64,000 nucleotides of DNA. Source: Terasakiella magnetica. GTDB lineage: Bacteria; Pseudomonadota; Alphaproteobacteria; Rhodospirillales; Magnetospirillaceae. The notes below the pieces were generated by a model. That model was not told the origin of the DNA. It saw nothing but the letters and a program-made list of their open reading frames with translations, and searched no databases. Of this stretch, positions 25,169 to 39,129 are shown one piece after another. Position numbers and translations under genes: made by a program. The DNA lies in NCBI GenBank assembly GCA_902729415.1, contig CACVCF010000179.1, positions 1 through 64,000 on the forward strand, read 5' to 3'. The number at the start of each line of letters is the position of its first letter. Within the stretch, counting starts at the first letter, position 1.

Positions 25169-26527
25169 CTAGAAAAAGAACAGTGCCCAGGCCGTGGCGT
25201 GGAAAAGAACCCCGGCCATGGCCGCCAGCCAGGCCAATGGGCGGCGGCGGGGCGGCAGCAGTGACCACAGCAGCACGCCGCTCCAGACCATGCCCAGCGC
25301 CAACAGGGCGGCACGGGCCTCGGGAACCCAGGCGAAGATGATGCCTTCGGTCCCCAGTTGGGTCAGAGTCATGGAAGACAGCCCTACCACCAGCCCGACC
25401 GCCGCCTGGGGGATCAGGCCATAGCCCAGCCGCCACAGCGCCTTGACGTCGCCGCCAAGGCGGGCCGCCAGGGCCAGCCCTCCCAGTCCGACCAGGCCGA
25501 AGGCCAGGGCACTGCCGCCCATATAGGCCAGCAGGCAGGCGCCGTCGAGCAGGCTGAAAACCTCGCCGGTCTCGTCGGAATTGGTCAAGATCCACCACGG
25601 CAGGCTGGTAGTCATGGGGGCGATGATGCCGTGCTCGATCAGCACCGTCGCCACTCCTTGCTTCAGCGCCACGAACAGGGGCGAGCCCGACCATTGGAAA
25701 GCCCCCGTCGCCACCCCCATCATGCCGAACAGCAACAGCACGATGTCCCAGGGCGAGACCTCGCGCTGGGGCAGGTGGGTGACCTCGATTCCCGGCAGGC
25801 GCGGTGCCAGGGTGACGGCGTCGCGGTGGCCGCTGCATCGGCCGCACATCTGGCAGCCGCCGCCGCCGGTCTGGCTGCGGACATCAACCAGGGGGGCGCA
25901 TTGGACCGCATGCTGGCGCGGCGCGGCGCGCCACGCTTGGGCATCCACCTGGAAATGCAGCGGCGCCAGCCGTGACAGCAGCGAGAAGACGCCGCTGGCC
26001 GGGCACAGATAGCGGCACCACACCCGATGGCCGCGGCCATAGATCCAGCCCACCGCCAAAGCCATCACGGTCGAGGCCCCCAGAATCAGCAGGGCCGCCT
26101 TGGGGTACTCGTAGACCGTGATCATCTGGCCGTAAACCGTGGTGCAGACAAAGGCGACGAAGGGCCAGCCACGCCAGCGCAGCCACGCCGGAATGGCCCG
26201 GCCCAGGCCGTGGCGGCTGGCCCATTCGGTCATGGTGCCTTCCGGGCAGAATACGCCGCACCAGGCGCGGCCCATGACCAGCATGCTGACCATGACGAAG
26301 GGCCACCACACCCCCCAGAAGGCGAATTGGGCGAACAGCACCAGATCATCCCAGATATGCCGGGAATCGTCGGGCACCGGCAGGAAGGCCGGAATACTGA
26401 CCAAGGCGAGATAGACCACCACCATCCCCCATTGCATCACCTGGATGGCCCCGGCGTGGCGGGCCATGCCGTCGCCCAGCCGGGCCAGGCGCGAACGGGG
26501 AAGGGGGGAAGAGGTGGCGGCCATCAT
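25169..26527 (-). CDS. Membrane polyferredoxin (4Fe-4S), FtrD/NapH-like
   Basis: The 452-residue membrane protein has two N-terminal helices, then cysteine clusters of the NapH/CcoG/FtrD type: AWCGVFCPEG, WCRYLCPASG and CQMCGRCSG (about residues 90-230). Several further helices (about 250-450) form an extended C-terminal domain. Such proteins pass electrons across the membrane. In FtrABCD iron systems, FtrD is thought to receive electrons from ferrous-iron oxidation by the FtrA (P19-like) and FtrB (cupredoxin) pair. The gene is the last of a leftward run with the porin and P19-like genes. The C-terminal helices are unusual in number and might partly replace a permease, which is speculative. 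Confidence 0.8.
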   Translation of the reverse strand: MMAATSSPLPRSRLARLGDGMARHAGAIQVMQWGMVVVYLALVSIPAFLPVPDDSRHIWDDLVLFAQFAFWGVWWPFVMVSMLVMGRAWCGVFCPEGTMTEWASRHGLGRAIPAWLRWRGWPFVAFVCTTVYGQMITVYEYPKAALLILGASTVMALAVGWIYGRGHRVWCRYLCPASGVFSLLSRLAPLHFQVDAQAWRAAPRQHAVQCAPLVDVRSQTGGGGCQMCGRCSGHRDAVTLAPRLPGIEVTHLPQREVSPWDIVLLLFGMMGVATGAFQWSGSPLFVALKQGVATVLIEHGIIAPMTTSLPWWILTNSDETGEVFSLLDGACLLAYMGGSALAFGLVGLGGLALAARLGGDVKALWRLGYGLIPQAAVGLVVGLSSMTLTQLGTEGIIFAWVPEARAALLALGMVWSGVLLWSLLPPRRRPLAWLAAMAGVLFHATAWALFFF

Positions 26528-26542
26528 ATCCGGCTCTTTCGG

Positions 26543-28018
26543 TTAATAGGTCAACTGGCCGCGCATCCCCAGAACCATGGCGGTGGCGCCGGTGGGGTCG
26601 CCGCCGGGATGGCGGATCACTTGGAAATCGGGGGTCAGATCAAAGCGCGGAATCACCCGATAGCGATAGTAAAGCTCGGCGATCTGCTCGAAGGCCTGGG
26701 CGCGATAGCCGAAATCGGGAACGCCGTCGGCATTGACGTCGAGGCTGGCCGAGGCTCGGCGGAACTTGGCCGAGGTGTGTGACAGGCCGAACGCCAGCCC
26801 CAGGCCATCAACGCCCCGGCCCCACGGGCTGCCACCCAATTCGCCGCCCAGGGTCAGTGACTGGTCAAAGCGCGGGCTGCCCTTGATCTGATAGCCATAG
26901 CGGCCGAACAGGGTCAGGTAATCGTCCACCTTCTGGTCGATATTGACGCCGATGCCGACATGGGCGGCGGTACGGCCGTTGTAATTGGCGGCGCGGGTGT
27001 TCTGCCAGCCATAGACCCGGTAATTGCCTTCCAGCCCGCCGAAGAAGCGTTGGGCGGTTTCCGCCTGAAGGATGCGGAAGGGAAAATCGGTGGAGTTCTG
27101 GAAGGCTGCGCCCTGGCCGGTCTCGAACACGCCGCCGGACAGGCGCCAGGTCAGGGGCTTGCTCTCTTCGTTGACATAGGCCAGCCGCAGGCCGGGCGAG
27201 AAGCCCAGGGCATCGACGCCGACATCGCCGCCCGCATCCAGCAGCGGGTTATGAACGAAAGCCTGATTGAGGAAGAAACGGGTCTCATCATTGGCTACCG
27301 CGTTCTGATCGAAGAAGGCGAAGGGGTCCATCTTGCCGGCGGTGATTTCCACATGGCTCTTGGCGGTCTTGAGGTCGCCGCCGCCTAAGGGTACGTCCAA
27401 CTGGTACCAGGCCTCGGCCAAGGCGATGGCGGCATCGGCGCTGTCGGCGCCGGGACGCTGGAAGGCGGTGGCATTGGGCGCGGAATAGCTGTTGGTGATG
27501 GCTTGCAGGCCCCGACCCTGGCCCATGCGCACATGGGTGAAGATGGTGCCCTTGGCGGTGCCGACGCTGCCGCCGGGAATGGTCAAGGTCAGGTCGCCGC
27601 GCCAGTTGAGCTGGCCTTCCTTGTCCAATTGCTGGCCAAGCATGTTCTGGCCGACGACGGTCATGCCCGCGCCCAGCTTGATGCCGCCCAGGGCGTCTGT
27701 GACCTTCTTACCCTGGCGGTAGCCGAGGGATTCGGTCTCCACCGCTTTCAGTCGGGCGGCGATCTCGGGCTCGTCGGCGCTGATGGTGGGGGCGGCCATG
27801 GATTTGTCCAGATTGGCCTTATCCTCCTCCAGCGCCTTCAGGCGGGCTTCGGTGTCGGTCTGGGCGGTGCGCTTGCGCTCCAACTCCTCGATGCGCTGGG
27901 AGAGGCGCTTGACCTCTTGCAGCAGCTCCGAGGCGGTAGGGTCGGCGGCGGCCCGCGCCGCCGGCGCCGCCGCCAGCATGGCGACGGCCGCAGTGGACAA
28001 GATGAGGCGGCGCGACAT
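26543..28018 (-). CDS. OprB-like outer-membrane porin
   Basis: This 491-residue protein has a signal peptide (MSRRLILSTAAVAMLAAAPA), a short coiled coil (about residues 28-75; ELLQEVKRLSQRIEELERK) and a long beta-barrel region ending in aromatic strands and a terminal tyrosine (GMRGQLTY). The C-terminal block YYRYRVIPRFDLTPDFQVI with following HPGG is characteristic of the OprB carbohydrate-porin family. Its overlap with the P19-like gene (stop/start at 28018) and closeness to the polyferredoxin suggest metal-complex uptake across the outer membrane rather than sugar uptake; that is inferred from context. Confidence 0.82.
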   Translation of the reverse strand: MSRRLILSTAAVAMLAAAPAARAAADPTASELLQEVKRLSQRIEELERKRTAQTDTEARLKALEEDKANLDKSMAAPTISADEPEIAARLKAVETESLGYRQGKKVTDALGGIKLGAGMTVVGQNMLGQQLDKEGQLNWRGDLTLTIPGGSVGTAKGTIFTHVRMGQGRGLQAITNSYSAPNATAFQRPGADSADAAIALAEAWYQLDVPLGGGDLKTAKSHVEITAGKMDPFAFFDQNAVANDETRFFLNQAFVHNPLLDAGGDVGVDALGFSPGLRLAYVNEESKPLTWRLSGGVFETGQGAAFQNSTDFPFRILQAETAQRFFGGLEGNYRVYGWQNTRAANYNGRTAAHVGIGVNIDQKVDDYLTLFGRYGYQIKGSPRFDQSLTLGGELGGSPWGRGVDGLGLAFGLSHTSAKFRRASASLDVNADGVPDFGYRAQAFEQIAELYYRYRVIPRFDLTPDFQVIRHPGGDPTGATAMVLGMRGQLTY

Positions 28019-28581
28019 CAGTAGCCGCCCTTCTTACCGATACCGGCATAAACGAAGTTATAGCTCTGCTTGAAGACGGGGAACCAGGGGCGGACGCCGG
28101 TCTGGCGGTCGGTATGGCGGCCGTAATGCTTGCCTGCGTGGTTCTCGGGCGCGTTGGGAGGGTAGAAAGTATAGGTCATCTTGTACTTGCCCGGTCCCTT
28201 CAGCTTGACGTTGTCGCCGTAATGGGGGCCGTCGGAGGCGACCATGGGCATCAGCTCGCCCTTGATGACCTCACCGGTGTCCTCCTTCACCAGTTCATAG
28301 GTGATCATCAGATAAGGAATCCAAAAACCTTCGGGATAGCCGTTGGGATTGCCCTGAACCGCGTGGATATCGGCTTCGAGATGGATGTCTGACTGTTCGG
28401 GCGAGGGCATCATGCCGTCGGGCTCCATGCGGACGGCCTGGAGGTAAACCGCGGCGATCTCCATGCCATAGCGGTTCTCCGGCGTGCCGATGGGGTATTC
28501 GGTGGCCTGTGCCGCAGGTGCTGCGGTCAGCAGGCCGAGCCCCAGGGCAATGGCAGGAAGGATGCGGTGTCTGACGGTCAT
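28018..28581 (-). CDS. P19/FtrA-like periplasmic iron-copper protein
   Basis: This 187-residue protein has a signal peptide (residues 1-24) and matches the P19/Tpd/FtrA family: EYPIGTPENRYGMEIAAVYL, then MMPSPEQSDIHLEADIHAV, GPHYGDNVKL and the C-terminal GVRPWFPVFKQSYNF. The family's metal site uses His and Met/Glu residues in these segments; M and H in EPDGMM and DIHLEADIHA are present. These proteins bind copper and ferrous iron and act with FTR1-type permeases. ATG 28581 has AGGAGAGG upstream; the open frame further upstream lacks this. Its promoter contains the palindrome at 28610. Confidence 0.9.
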   Translation of the reverse strand: MTVRHRILPAIALGLGLLTAAPAAQATEYPIGTPENRYGMEIAAVYLQAVRMEPDGMMPSPEQSDIHLEADIHAVQGNPNGYPEGFWIPYLMITYELVKEDTGEVIKGELMPMVASDGPHYGDNVKLKGPGKYKMTYTFYPPNAPENHAGKHYGRHTDRQTGVRPWFPVFKQSYNFVYAGIGKKGGY

Positions 28582-28609
28582 GGGAGCCTCTCCTGAAGGG
28601 CAATGCGAT

Positions 28610-28624
28610 TGCAAATGACTTGCA
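28610..28624. promoter_or_regulatory. Fur-like palindrome
   Basis: TGCAA-ATGAC-TTGCA is a perfect inverted repeat lying 28 bases upstream of the P19-like start. Similar half-sites flank it on both sides (GCAATGCGATTGCA before, GTTGCG after), as in multi-dimer alphaproteobacterial Fur sites. It lies in the divergent region between the P19-like operon and the cupredoxin gene, so iron control of both is likely. Confidence 0.5.
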
Positions 28625-28769
28625 GTTGCGTCTTCATAGCGGCTGCCGCGGCTGCCTGTCAACAGCCATATTATTTTTGTGCCCACCGGTCTTGGGTGTT
28701 TACACCGCGTCGCCAAGGCGATAGACCTTTTTATGCAAGTGAGACGCGATCTCAATACAGGAGGGGTGA

Positions 28770-29111
28770 ATGTCCCTGAAATCATGGGTTTTGGTGCTGA
28801 TGATCTGGGGCGGCGTGGTCGTCCCCGGTCTAAGCCGGGCGGCGGACGAGGTGCTGGTCAACCTCGCCATCAAGGATCACCGCTTTATCCCCGACCGTCT
28901 TGAGGTTCCCGCCAAGACCAAGATCATCCTGGTGATCCGTAACGAGGATGCCGAGCCCGAGGAATTCGACAGCCCGGCCCTGCGGCGGGAAAAGATCGTG
29001 TTTCCCGGCCGTGAAACACGGCTGGTTCTCGGCCGTCTCGATCCCGGTGACTATGGCTTCGTGGGTGAATACCATGAAGCCACCGCCAAGGGCGTGATCA
29101 TCGCCCGATAG
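28770..29111 (+). CDS. Cupredoxin-domain periplasmic protein (FtrB-like)
   Basis: This 113-residue protein has a signal sequence (about residues 1-25) and a single cupredoxin domain: LAIKDHRFIPDRLEVPAKTK, then VIRNEDAEPEEFDSPALRREK and YGFVGEYHE. The type-I copper pattern is incomplete: there is no Cys, and metal ligands may be His/Glu only, as in the FtrB/EfeO-type cupredoxins. AGGAGG lies five bases before ATG. It is divergent from the P19-like gene and shares its promoter region. The expected role is ferrous-iron oxidation or binding in the periplasm. Confidence 0.85.
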   Translation: MSLKSWVLVLMIWGGVVVPGLSRAADEVLVNLAIKDHRFIPDRLEVPAKTKIILVIRNEDAEPEEFDSPALRREKIVFPGRETRLVLGRLDPGDYGFVGEYHEATAKGVIIAR

Positions 29112-29133
29112 ATGGATGCCCCATTGGAGAGAT

Positions 29134-29209
29134 TGGTGGGCCCGGCAGGACTCGAACCTGCAACCAGACCGTTATGAGCGGCCGGCTCTAACCATTGAGC
29201 TACAGGCCC
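29134..29209 (-). tRNA. tRNA-Ile2 (anticodon CAU)
   Basis: A full cloverleaf is visible on the minus strand: acceptor GGGCCTG/CGGGCCC, D stem GCTC/GAGC, anticodon stem GGCCG/CGGTC with loop CTCATAA, T stem GCAGG/CCTGC and an encoded CCA. The CAU anticodon could also mean elongator Met, but alphaproteobacterial Met tRNAs usually start GGCGGAG, while GGGCCTG with this loop fits the lysidine-modified isoleucine type. It lies just downstream of rpoD. Confidence 0.85.
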
Positions 29210-29270
29210 CACCGGCCCTCGACCATAGCCGAGGGCGAAGGGATTGCAAGAGGGGAGACGCCGCTCGCGG

Positions 29271-31259
<1,989 letters not shown>

Positions 31260-31348
31260 GAATGCCGCTGCTCCTGATGGATCTGAACGTCTTATTCTTT
31301 AAAGTTTCCAAGCCCCGGTCGAGGGGCTCGTCGATACCTATTCCGAAC

Positions 31349-33226
31349 CTATTCCGACGGGCCTTTGGCGTTTTCCGCCAGGGGGTCGTCGTCCTGGCTT
31401 CTTGCTACCCGTTCCTGACGCTTGACCGCCTCGAACCGCGCCCATGACGCCTGCGACGTATCCTGGGCGAGCCGGGCGTTCGCTTCGCTTACATCGGCCA
31501 GCAGATCCTTGCCGGTATAATGGTGGAAGACGTCATCCCAGAGGGCTCGGGCTTCCTCGATTCCGTCATAGCTTCTGACGGATCGCATCCGCCTCTCGCC
31601 AGCATCGAGCAGGGAGTCCAAAATCGGGAAATACCCGTCCGTCCGTAAATGGGCAGCCAGCCCCTCCGCGTCAAGGCCACGCGTGGCCCCGAGGTGCTTT
31701 AGAATCCCCCGTCGAAGGTTGTCAAGCGACTCGTTGGAAAACCAGCATCGCCCAAGCTCTTCGTGAGCGTGATCGTAGAGCATCGGATTGGCCAGCAACA
31801 GCCCCAGCAGCACCCGTTCCTGCGATTCATAGGGGGGGCGGACCGGGGCGGGGGCGCCCAGGCCAACGATGCGGCCGTCAAAGCCGCGCAGCGCGGTCTG
31901 ACCCGGCGGCGGCTTCTTGCCGAAGCGACTGGGAGAGCGCTGGGCCTGCGCCGTGGGCCGGGGGGGGCGGAAGGCCTGCCACAGCTTGTCCTTGAAGGCG
32001 CGCACATACTGGCTGCGCACCGTCTCGTCGGTGATGGCGAAGGCCTTTTCCAGCAGATCCTTCTCCAGGGCGGCGCGGCGTTCGGGCGTATCCAGCGGGC
32101 GTCCTTCCACCGCCAGTTGCCATGCCACCTCGACCAAAGGACGGGCGGAATCCAGCACCGCCTTCATGGCTGCCGGGCCCTTGGCCTTGATCAGGGAATC
32201 GGGATCTTCCGGCGCGGGCAGCACCGCGAAGCGCAGCGACTGGCCGGGCTTGAGGATGGGAAACGCCCGTTCCAGCGCGCGGGCCATGGCGCGCTGACCC
32301 GCATTGTCGCCGTCCAGGCACAAGATCGGTTCGGGAGCCAGGCGCCACAACTCCTCGATCTGCTGCTCGGTCACCGCCGTGCCCAGCGGCGCCACCGCGA
32401 AGGGAAAGCCTGCCTGATTGAGCGCGATCACGTCCATATAGCCCTCGGCCACCACCACGGTGCCGTGCTGGCGGGCGGCTTCGCGGGCATGGGCGAGGCC
32501 GTAGAGGGTGGCGCCCTTGTGGAATAGTGGCGTTTCCGGCGAATTCAGGTATTTGGGCTGGCCGTCGCCCAGGGCGCGGGCGCCGAACGCCACCACCCGG
32601 CCCCGGCGGTCGGTGATGGGAAACATCACTCGGCCACGGAAATAGTCGAAGGGCGCGCCGCTTTCGGGTTTTTTCAATAATCCGGCTTCGCACAGCAGGC
32701 TTTCCGGGCATTGGGCGTTCATCAGCGCGCCCTTGAGCGCGTCGCGGGAATCCGGCGCGAAGCCCAAGCGGAAGCGGGCGATGGTCTCGTCCGTCAGGCC
32801 GCGGCTTTTCAGATAGGCAAAGCCGTCGCGTCCCGCCGGGCCGCGCAGATGCTTTTCAAAAAAGATACAGGCCGATTCCAGCGCATCATGGAGCGAGGCG
32901 CGTTGCTGTTCGCGGAAGCGTTCCTCGGGCGTCGCCTTGGGGACTTCAAGACCGGCTTCGGCGGCCAGCCGCTCCACCGCCTCGGTGAAGGACAGATGGC
33001 CGGTCCGCATCTCAAAGCCGATGGCGTCGCCATGGGCGCCGCAGCCGAAGCAGTGGTAAAAGCCCTTGTCCTCGTTGACGGTAAAGGATGGTGTCTTTTC
33101 GTTATGGAACGGGCACAGCCCCTGGTGCTCGCGGCCCTTGCGGGCAAGCTTGACGCGGCGCCCCACCACCGAGACCAGGGGGACGCGGTTGCGCAGCTCG
33201 TCGAGGAATTGGGGCGGAAACGCCAT
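31349..33226 (-). CDS. dnaG: DNA primase
   Basis: DnaG (625 residues) makes RNA primers at the replication fork. The N-terminal zinc-binding domain has LCPFHNEKTPSF and HCFGCGAHG (CHC2 type). The core (about residues 115-370) includes the TOPRIM motifs VVVAEGYMDVIAL and LCLDGDNAGQRA with conserved acidic residues. The C-terminal helicase-binding domain is variable and Arg/Pro rich. The gene lies between yqeY (19 bases upstream) and rpoD (89 bases downstream), the usual operon. Length and motifs are normal. Confidence 0.97.
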   Translation of the reverse strand: MAFPPQFLDELRNRVPLVSVVGRRVKLARKGREHQGLCPFHNEKTPSFTVNEDKGFYHCFGCGAHGDAIGFEMRTGHLSFTEAVERLAAEAGLEVPKATPEERFREQQRASLHDALESACIFFEKHLRGPAGRDGFAYLKSRGLTDETIARFRLGFAPDSRDALKGALMNAQCPESLLCEAGLLKKPESGAPFDYFRGRVMFPITDRRGRVVAFGARALGDGQPKYLNSPETPLFHKGATLYGLAHAREAARQHGTVVVAEGYMDVIALNQAGFPFAVAPLGTAVTEQQIEELWRLAPEPILCLDGDNAGQRAMARALERAFPILKPGQSLRFAVLPAPEDPDSLIKAKGPAAMKAVLDSARPLVEVAWQLAVEGRPLDTPERRAALEKDLLEKAFAITDETVRSQYVRAFKDKLWQAFRPPRPTAQAQRSPSRFGKKPPPGQTALRGFDGRIVGLGAPAPVRPPYESQERVLLGLLLANPMLYDHAHEELGRCWFSNESLDNLRRGILKHLGATRGLDAEGLAAHLRTDGYFPILDSLLDAGERRMRSVRSYDGIEEARALWDDVFHHYTGKDLLADVSEANARLAQDTSQASWARFEAVKRQERVARSQDDDPLAENAKGPSE

Positions 33227-33245
33227 GGGGCGATGACCCTCCCGG

Positions 33246-33704
33246 TCAGCCCCCCAGGGATGACTTGGTCAGGGCGCTGGCCTTGGTGAAATCCATCTGA
33301 CCGGCATAGGTTTCCTTGAGATGGGCCATGACCCGGCCCATGTCCTTGAGACCGGCGGCGCCAGTGGCGACGATGGCGGCCTTGACCGCCTCGGTGATCT
33401 CGGCCTCGGCCATCTGGCGCGGCAGAAACCGCTCGATGATGGCGATTTCATCGGCTTCCTGCTGGGCCAGCTCGGGGCGGTTGCCCTGCTGATACATGGT
33501 GATGCTTTCGCGGCGCTGCTTGATCATGGATTGCAGCATCTGACGGATCTCGTCCTCACCGATGCCATCGGCCAGCCCCTTGGGACGCGCCGCGATGTCA
33601 CGGTCCTTCAGGGCCGCCAGGATCAGGCGCACCGTTGAAACCGTCCGGGCATCCTTGCCCAGCATCGCGGCCTTGAGCGCATCGTTCAACTGCTGACGCA
33701 GCAT
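33246..33704 (-). CDS. GatB/YqeY domain protein
   Basis: This 152-residue protein is a YqeY-family member: DALKAAMLGKDARTVSTVRLILAALKD at the N-terminus, IRQMLQSMIKQRRESI in the middle and the helical C-terminal tail domain similar to the GatB tRNA-binding tail (LPRQMAEAEITEAVKAAI). Its biochemical role is unknown; tRNA or amidotransferase-related binding is assumed from the domain. ATG 33704 has GAGGGGG upstream. It is the first gene of the yqeY-dnaG-rpoD run and is divergent from carA. Confidence 0.92.
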   Translation of the reverse strand: MLRQQLNDALKAAMLGKDARTVSTVRLILAALKDRDIAARPKGLADGIGEDEIRQMLQSMIKQRRESITMYQQGNRPELAQQEADEIAIIERFLPRQMAEAEITEAVKAAIVATGAAGLKDMGRVMAHLKETYAGQMDFTKASALTKSSLGG

Positions 33705-34051
33705 GAAGCCCCCTCGAATATTGGTTCCCCTCGCGGGAAAGCGCACAGGCTACCCGAAAACCCCACGGAATGAAAGCTTATCCGCCATTGGCCAGGGGAT
33801 TGAAATATATTGGTTTTTTGTGGGCTGTCGGAATGCTTGACTCCTGTCCGGGGGCTCATTATAAGGCGCCCAATTTACCCACCGCTGACCGGGCTTCACG
33901 CGCGGCCTTTTTCACCGGGGATCTTGTCTGACGCAGGGCACCCCGGCGGCATTGTGCGACCCAAAGTCTGGCGGAAGGGGGCTGCGCCCCCTATACATGT
34001 ATCCCCGTGACCGGCTTCTGCTTCCGGCCGCGCAAGAAACAAAGGACCGAT
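33705..34051. other. Divergent intergenic region yqeY/carA
   Basis: This 347-bp stretch has no supportable gene. It holds an A/T-rich patch (33799-33820), the strong rightward promoter at 33837-33865, and a perfect GGGGGC-TGC-GCCCCC hairpin at 33977-33991 in the carA leader. No riboswitch or leader peptide was recognised. Confidence 0.6.
33837..33865 (+). promoter_or_regulatory. Sigma-70 promoter for carA
   Basis: TTGACT (33837-33842) and TATAAG (33860-33865) are separated by exactly 17 bases, near consensus for the housekeeping sigma factor. It gives a leader of about 180 bases before the carA start. Confidence 0.65.
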
Positions 34052-35257
34052 ATGCCGAACCAGAACGGGACCGCCCCGATGCCCGCGCGCGACCTGCCGA
34101 CCTTCGACACGCCGCGTCCCCCCGGTGCCACCGGCGCTCTGGTACTGGCCGACGGCGGTGTTGTGTGGGGCAAGGGCATCGGCGCGGCGGGCTCTAATGT
34201 GGGCGAGGTGGTGTTCAACACCGCCATGACCGGCTATCAGGAGACCCTGACCGATCCATCCTATGCCGGGCAGATCATCACCTTCACCTTCCCGCATATC
34301 GGCAATGTCGGCACCAATGTCGAGGATATCGAGACCGTCACCCCGGCGGTTCGCGGCCTGATTTTGCGCGCCGACATCACCGAACCGGCCAATTGGCGCT
34401 CGGCCAAGCATCTCGACGCCTGGCTCAAATCCCACAATATTTCCGGTTTGTGCGGTATCGACACCCGCGCCTTGACCCGGCGCATCCGCGAGAAGGGCGC
34501 TCCCAACGGCGTCATCGCCCATGCTCCCGATGGTAAGTTCGACCTGCCTGCCTTGTGGCGTCAGGCGGCGGGGTGGCCCGGCCTCGAAGGCATGGATCTG
34601 GCCAAGGATGTGACCTGCACCCAATCTTCCAATTGGGACGAAAGCGAATGGTCGCTGCGCGGCGGTTATGGCAAGCAGACCGAACCCCGTTTCCACGTGG
34701 TCGCCCTGGATTTCGGCGCCAAGCGCAACATCTTGCGCTGTCTGGCCGCTTCGGGCTGCAAGGTCACGGTGCTGCCCGCCACCGCTACCGCCGAGCAGGT
34801 GCTCAGTTATGATCCCGACGGCGTGTTTCTGTCCAACGGCCCCGGCGACCCGGTGGCCACCGGTGTTTATGCCGTGCCCATGATCCAGGGGGTGCTGAAG
34901 GCGGGCAAGCCGCTGTTCGGTATCTGTCTCGGTCACCAGATGCTGGCCTTGGCTCTGGGCGCCACCACCTTCAAGATGGAGACCGGTCACCGCGGCGCCA
35001 ATCATCCGGTCAAGGATCTGCTTACCGGCAAGGTTGAGATCACCAGCCAGAACCACGGCTTCGTGGTCGATGAGGCCAGCCTGCCCACGGGCGTCTCGGT
35101 CACCCACCGCTCGCTGTTCGACAAGTCGGTCGAAGGCATCGCGGTGGCGGGTAAGCCGGTGTTTTCCGTCCAGTACCACCCCGAAGCCAGCCCCGGCCCC
35201 CAGGACTCCCATTATCTGTTCGACCGGTTCGTGGAATTGATGGAGAAGCGGGGTTAG
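34052..35257 (+). CDS. carA: Carbamoyl-phosphate synthase small subunit
   Basis: CarA (401 residues) is the glutaminase subunit that feeds ammonia to CarB for arginine and pyrimidine synthesis. The N-terminal domain has FNTAMTGYQETLTDPSY; the class-I amidotransferase domain has the nucleophile C292 in FGICLGHQ and the His/Glu pair in VQYHPEASPGP. ATG 34052 has AAAGGA five bases upstream; an in-frame GTG at 34007 is less likely. A compact terminator-like hairpin overlaps its stop, before carB. Confidence 0.98.
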   Translation: MPNQNGTAPMPARDLPTFDTPRPPGATGALVLADGGVVWGKGIGAAGSNVGEVVFNTAMTGYQETLTDPSYAGQIITFTFPHIGNVGTNVEDIETVTPAVRGLILRADITEPANWRSAKHLDAWLKSHNISGLCGIDTRALTRRIREKGAPNGVIAHAPDGKFDLPALWRQAAGWPGLEGMDLAKDVTCTQSSNWDESEWSLRGGYGKQTEPRFHVVALDFGAKRNILRCLAASGCKVTVLPATATAEQVLSYDPDGVFLSNGPGDPVATGVYAVPMIQGVLKAGKPLFGICLGHQMLALALGATTFKMETGHRGANHPVKDLLTGKVEITSQNHGFVVDEASLPTGVSVTHRSLFDKSVEGIAVAGKPVFSVQYHPEASPGPQDSHYLFDRFVELMEKRG

Positions 35258-35270
35258 AAGCCCCGTTTTT
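35249..35270 (+). terminator. Intrinsic terminator-like hairpin between carA and carB
   Basis: CGGGG-TTAGAAG-CCCCG is followed at once by TTTTT and spans the carA stop codon. The stem is only five base pairs, so termination may be partial, leaving carB under read-through or its own promoter. Confidence 0.5.
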
Positions 35271-35316
35271 CTCAATACCGTGACCGCTATGGATTGTTAG
35301 AAAAGAAGCTTCCGCC

Positions 35317-38574
<3,258 letters not shown>

Positions 38575-38580
38575 GGGTGG

Positions 38581-38613
38581 GAGAGGGGCGGCCGGCCCTT
38601 GCGCCGCCCTCTC
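38581..38613. terminator. Stem-loop between carB and greA
   Basis: GAGAGGGGCGGC pairs with GCCGCCCTCTC, one extra base aside, around a ten-base loop. No U-run follows. It may slow or process the carB transcript ahead of greA. Confidence 0.4.
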
Positions 38614-38637
38614 AGCCTCACTGGCCAGGGTTTCTCG

Positions 38638-39111
38638 ATGGAAAAGATCCCAATGACTCCCGCAGGGCTTGCCCAGTTGGAGGAAGAGCTTAGGACTCTC
38701 AAATCGGTGGAGCGGCCCGCGGTGATCCGGGCTATCGCCGAAGCGCGTGAGCATGGCGATTTATCGGAAAACGCCGAGTATCACGCGGCGCGCGAGCGTC
38801 AGAGCTTTATCGAAGGTCGTGCCGCCGAGCTGGAAGACATTGTCTCCCGCGCTCAGGTCATCGATGTCAGCACCATGTCGGGGGATCAGGTTCGCTTTGG
38901 CGCTACCGTTACCCTGGCTGACGAGGATTCCGACGACGAGGTGGTCTATACCATCGTCGGTGCCCACGAGGCCGACATCAAGGCGGGCCGCATGTCGGTG
39001 CATTCGCCCTTGGCCCGCGCCCTGATCGGCAAGCATATCGGCGATACGGTGGAAGTCACCACGCCGGGCGGTTCCAAGTCTTATGAGATCGTCGACGTTC
39101 GCTTCGGATAA
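38638..39111 (+). CDS. greA: Transcription elongation factor GreA
   Basis: GreA (157 residues) rescues backtracked RNA polymerase by stimulating transcript cleavage. The N-terminal coiled coil carries the acidic tip ([17 protein letters not shown]), and the C-terminal FKBP-like domain carries [19 protein letters not shown] and [21 protein letters not shown] 38638 follows CCAGGG by about seven bases. The carB-greA order is common in alphaproteobacteria. The broken peroxidase gene starts 18 bases later. Confidence 0.97.
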   Translation: MEKIPMTPAGLAQLEEELRTLKSVERPAVIRAIAEAREHGDLSENAEYHAARERQSFIEGRAAELEDIVSRAQVIDVSTMSGDQVRFGATVTLADEDSDDEVVYTIVGAHEADIKAGRMSVHSPLARALIGKHIGDTVEVTTPGGSKSYEIVDVRFG

Positions 39112-39129
39112 AGGAAAAGGGGGGCAGAT

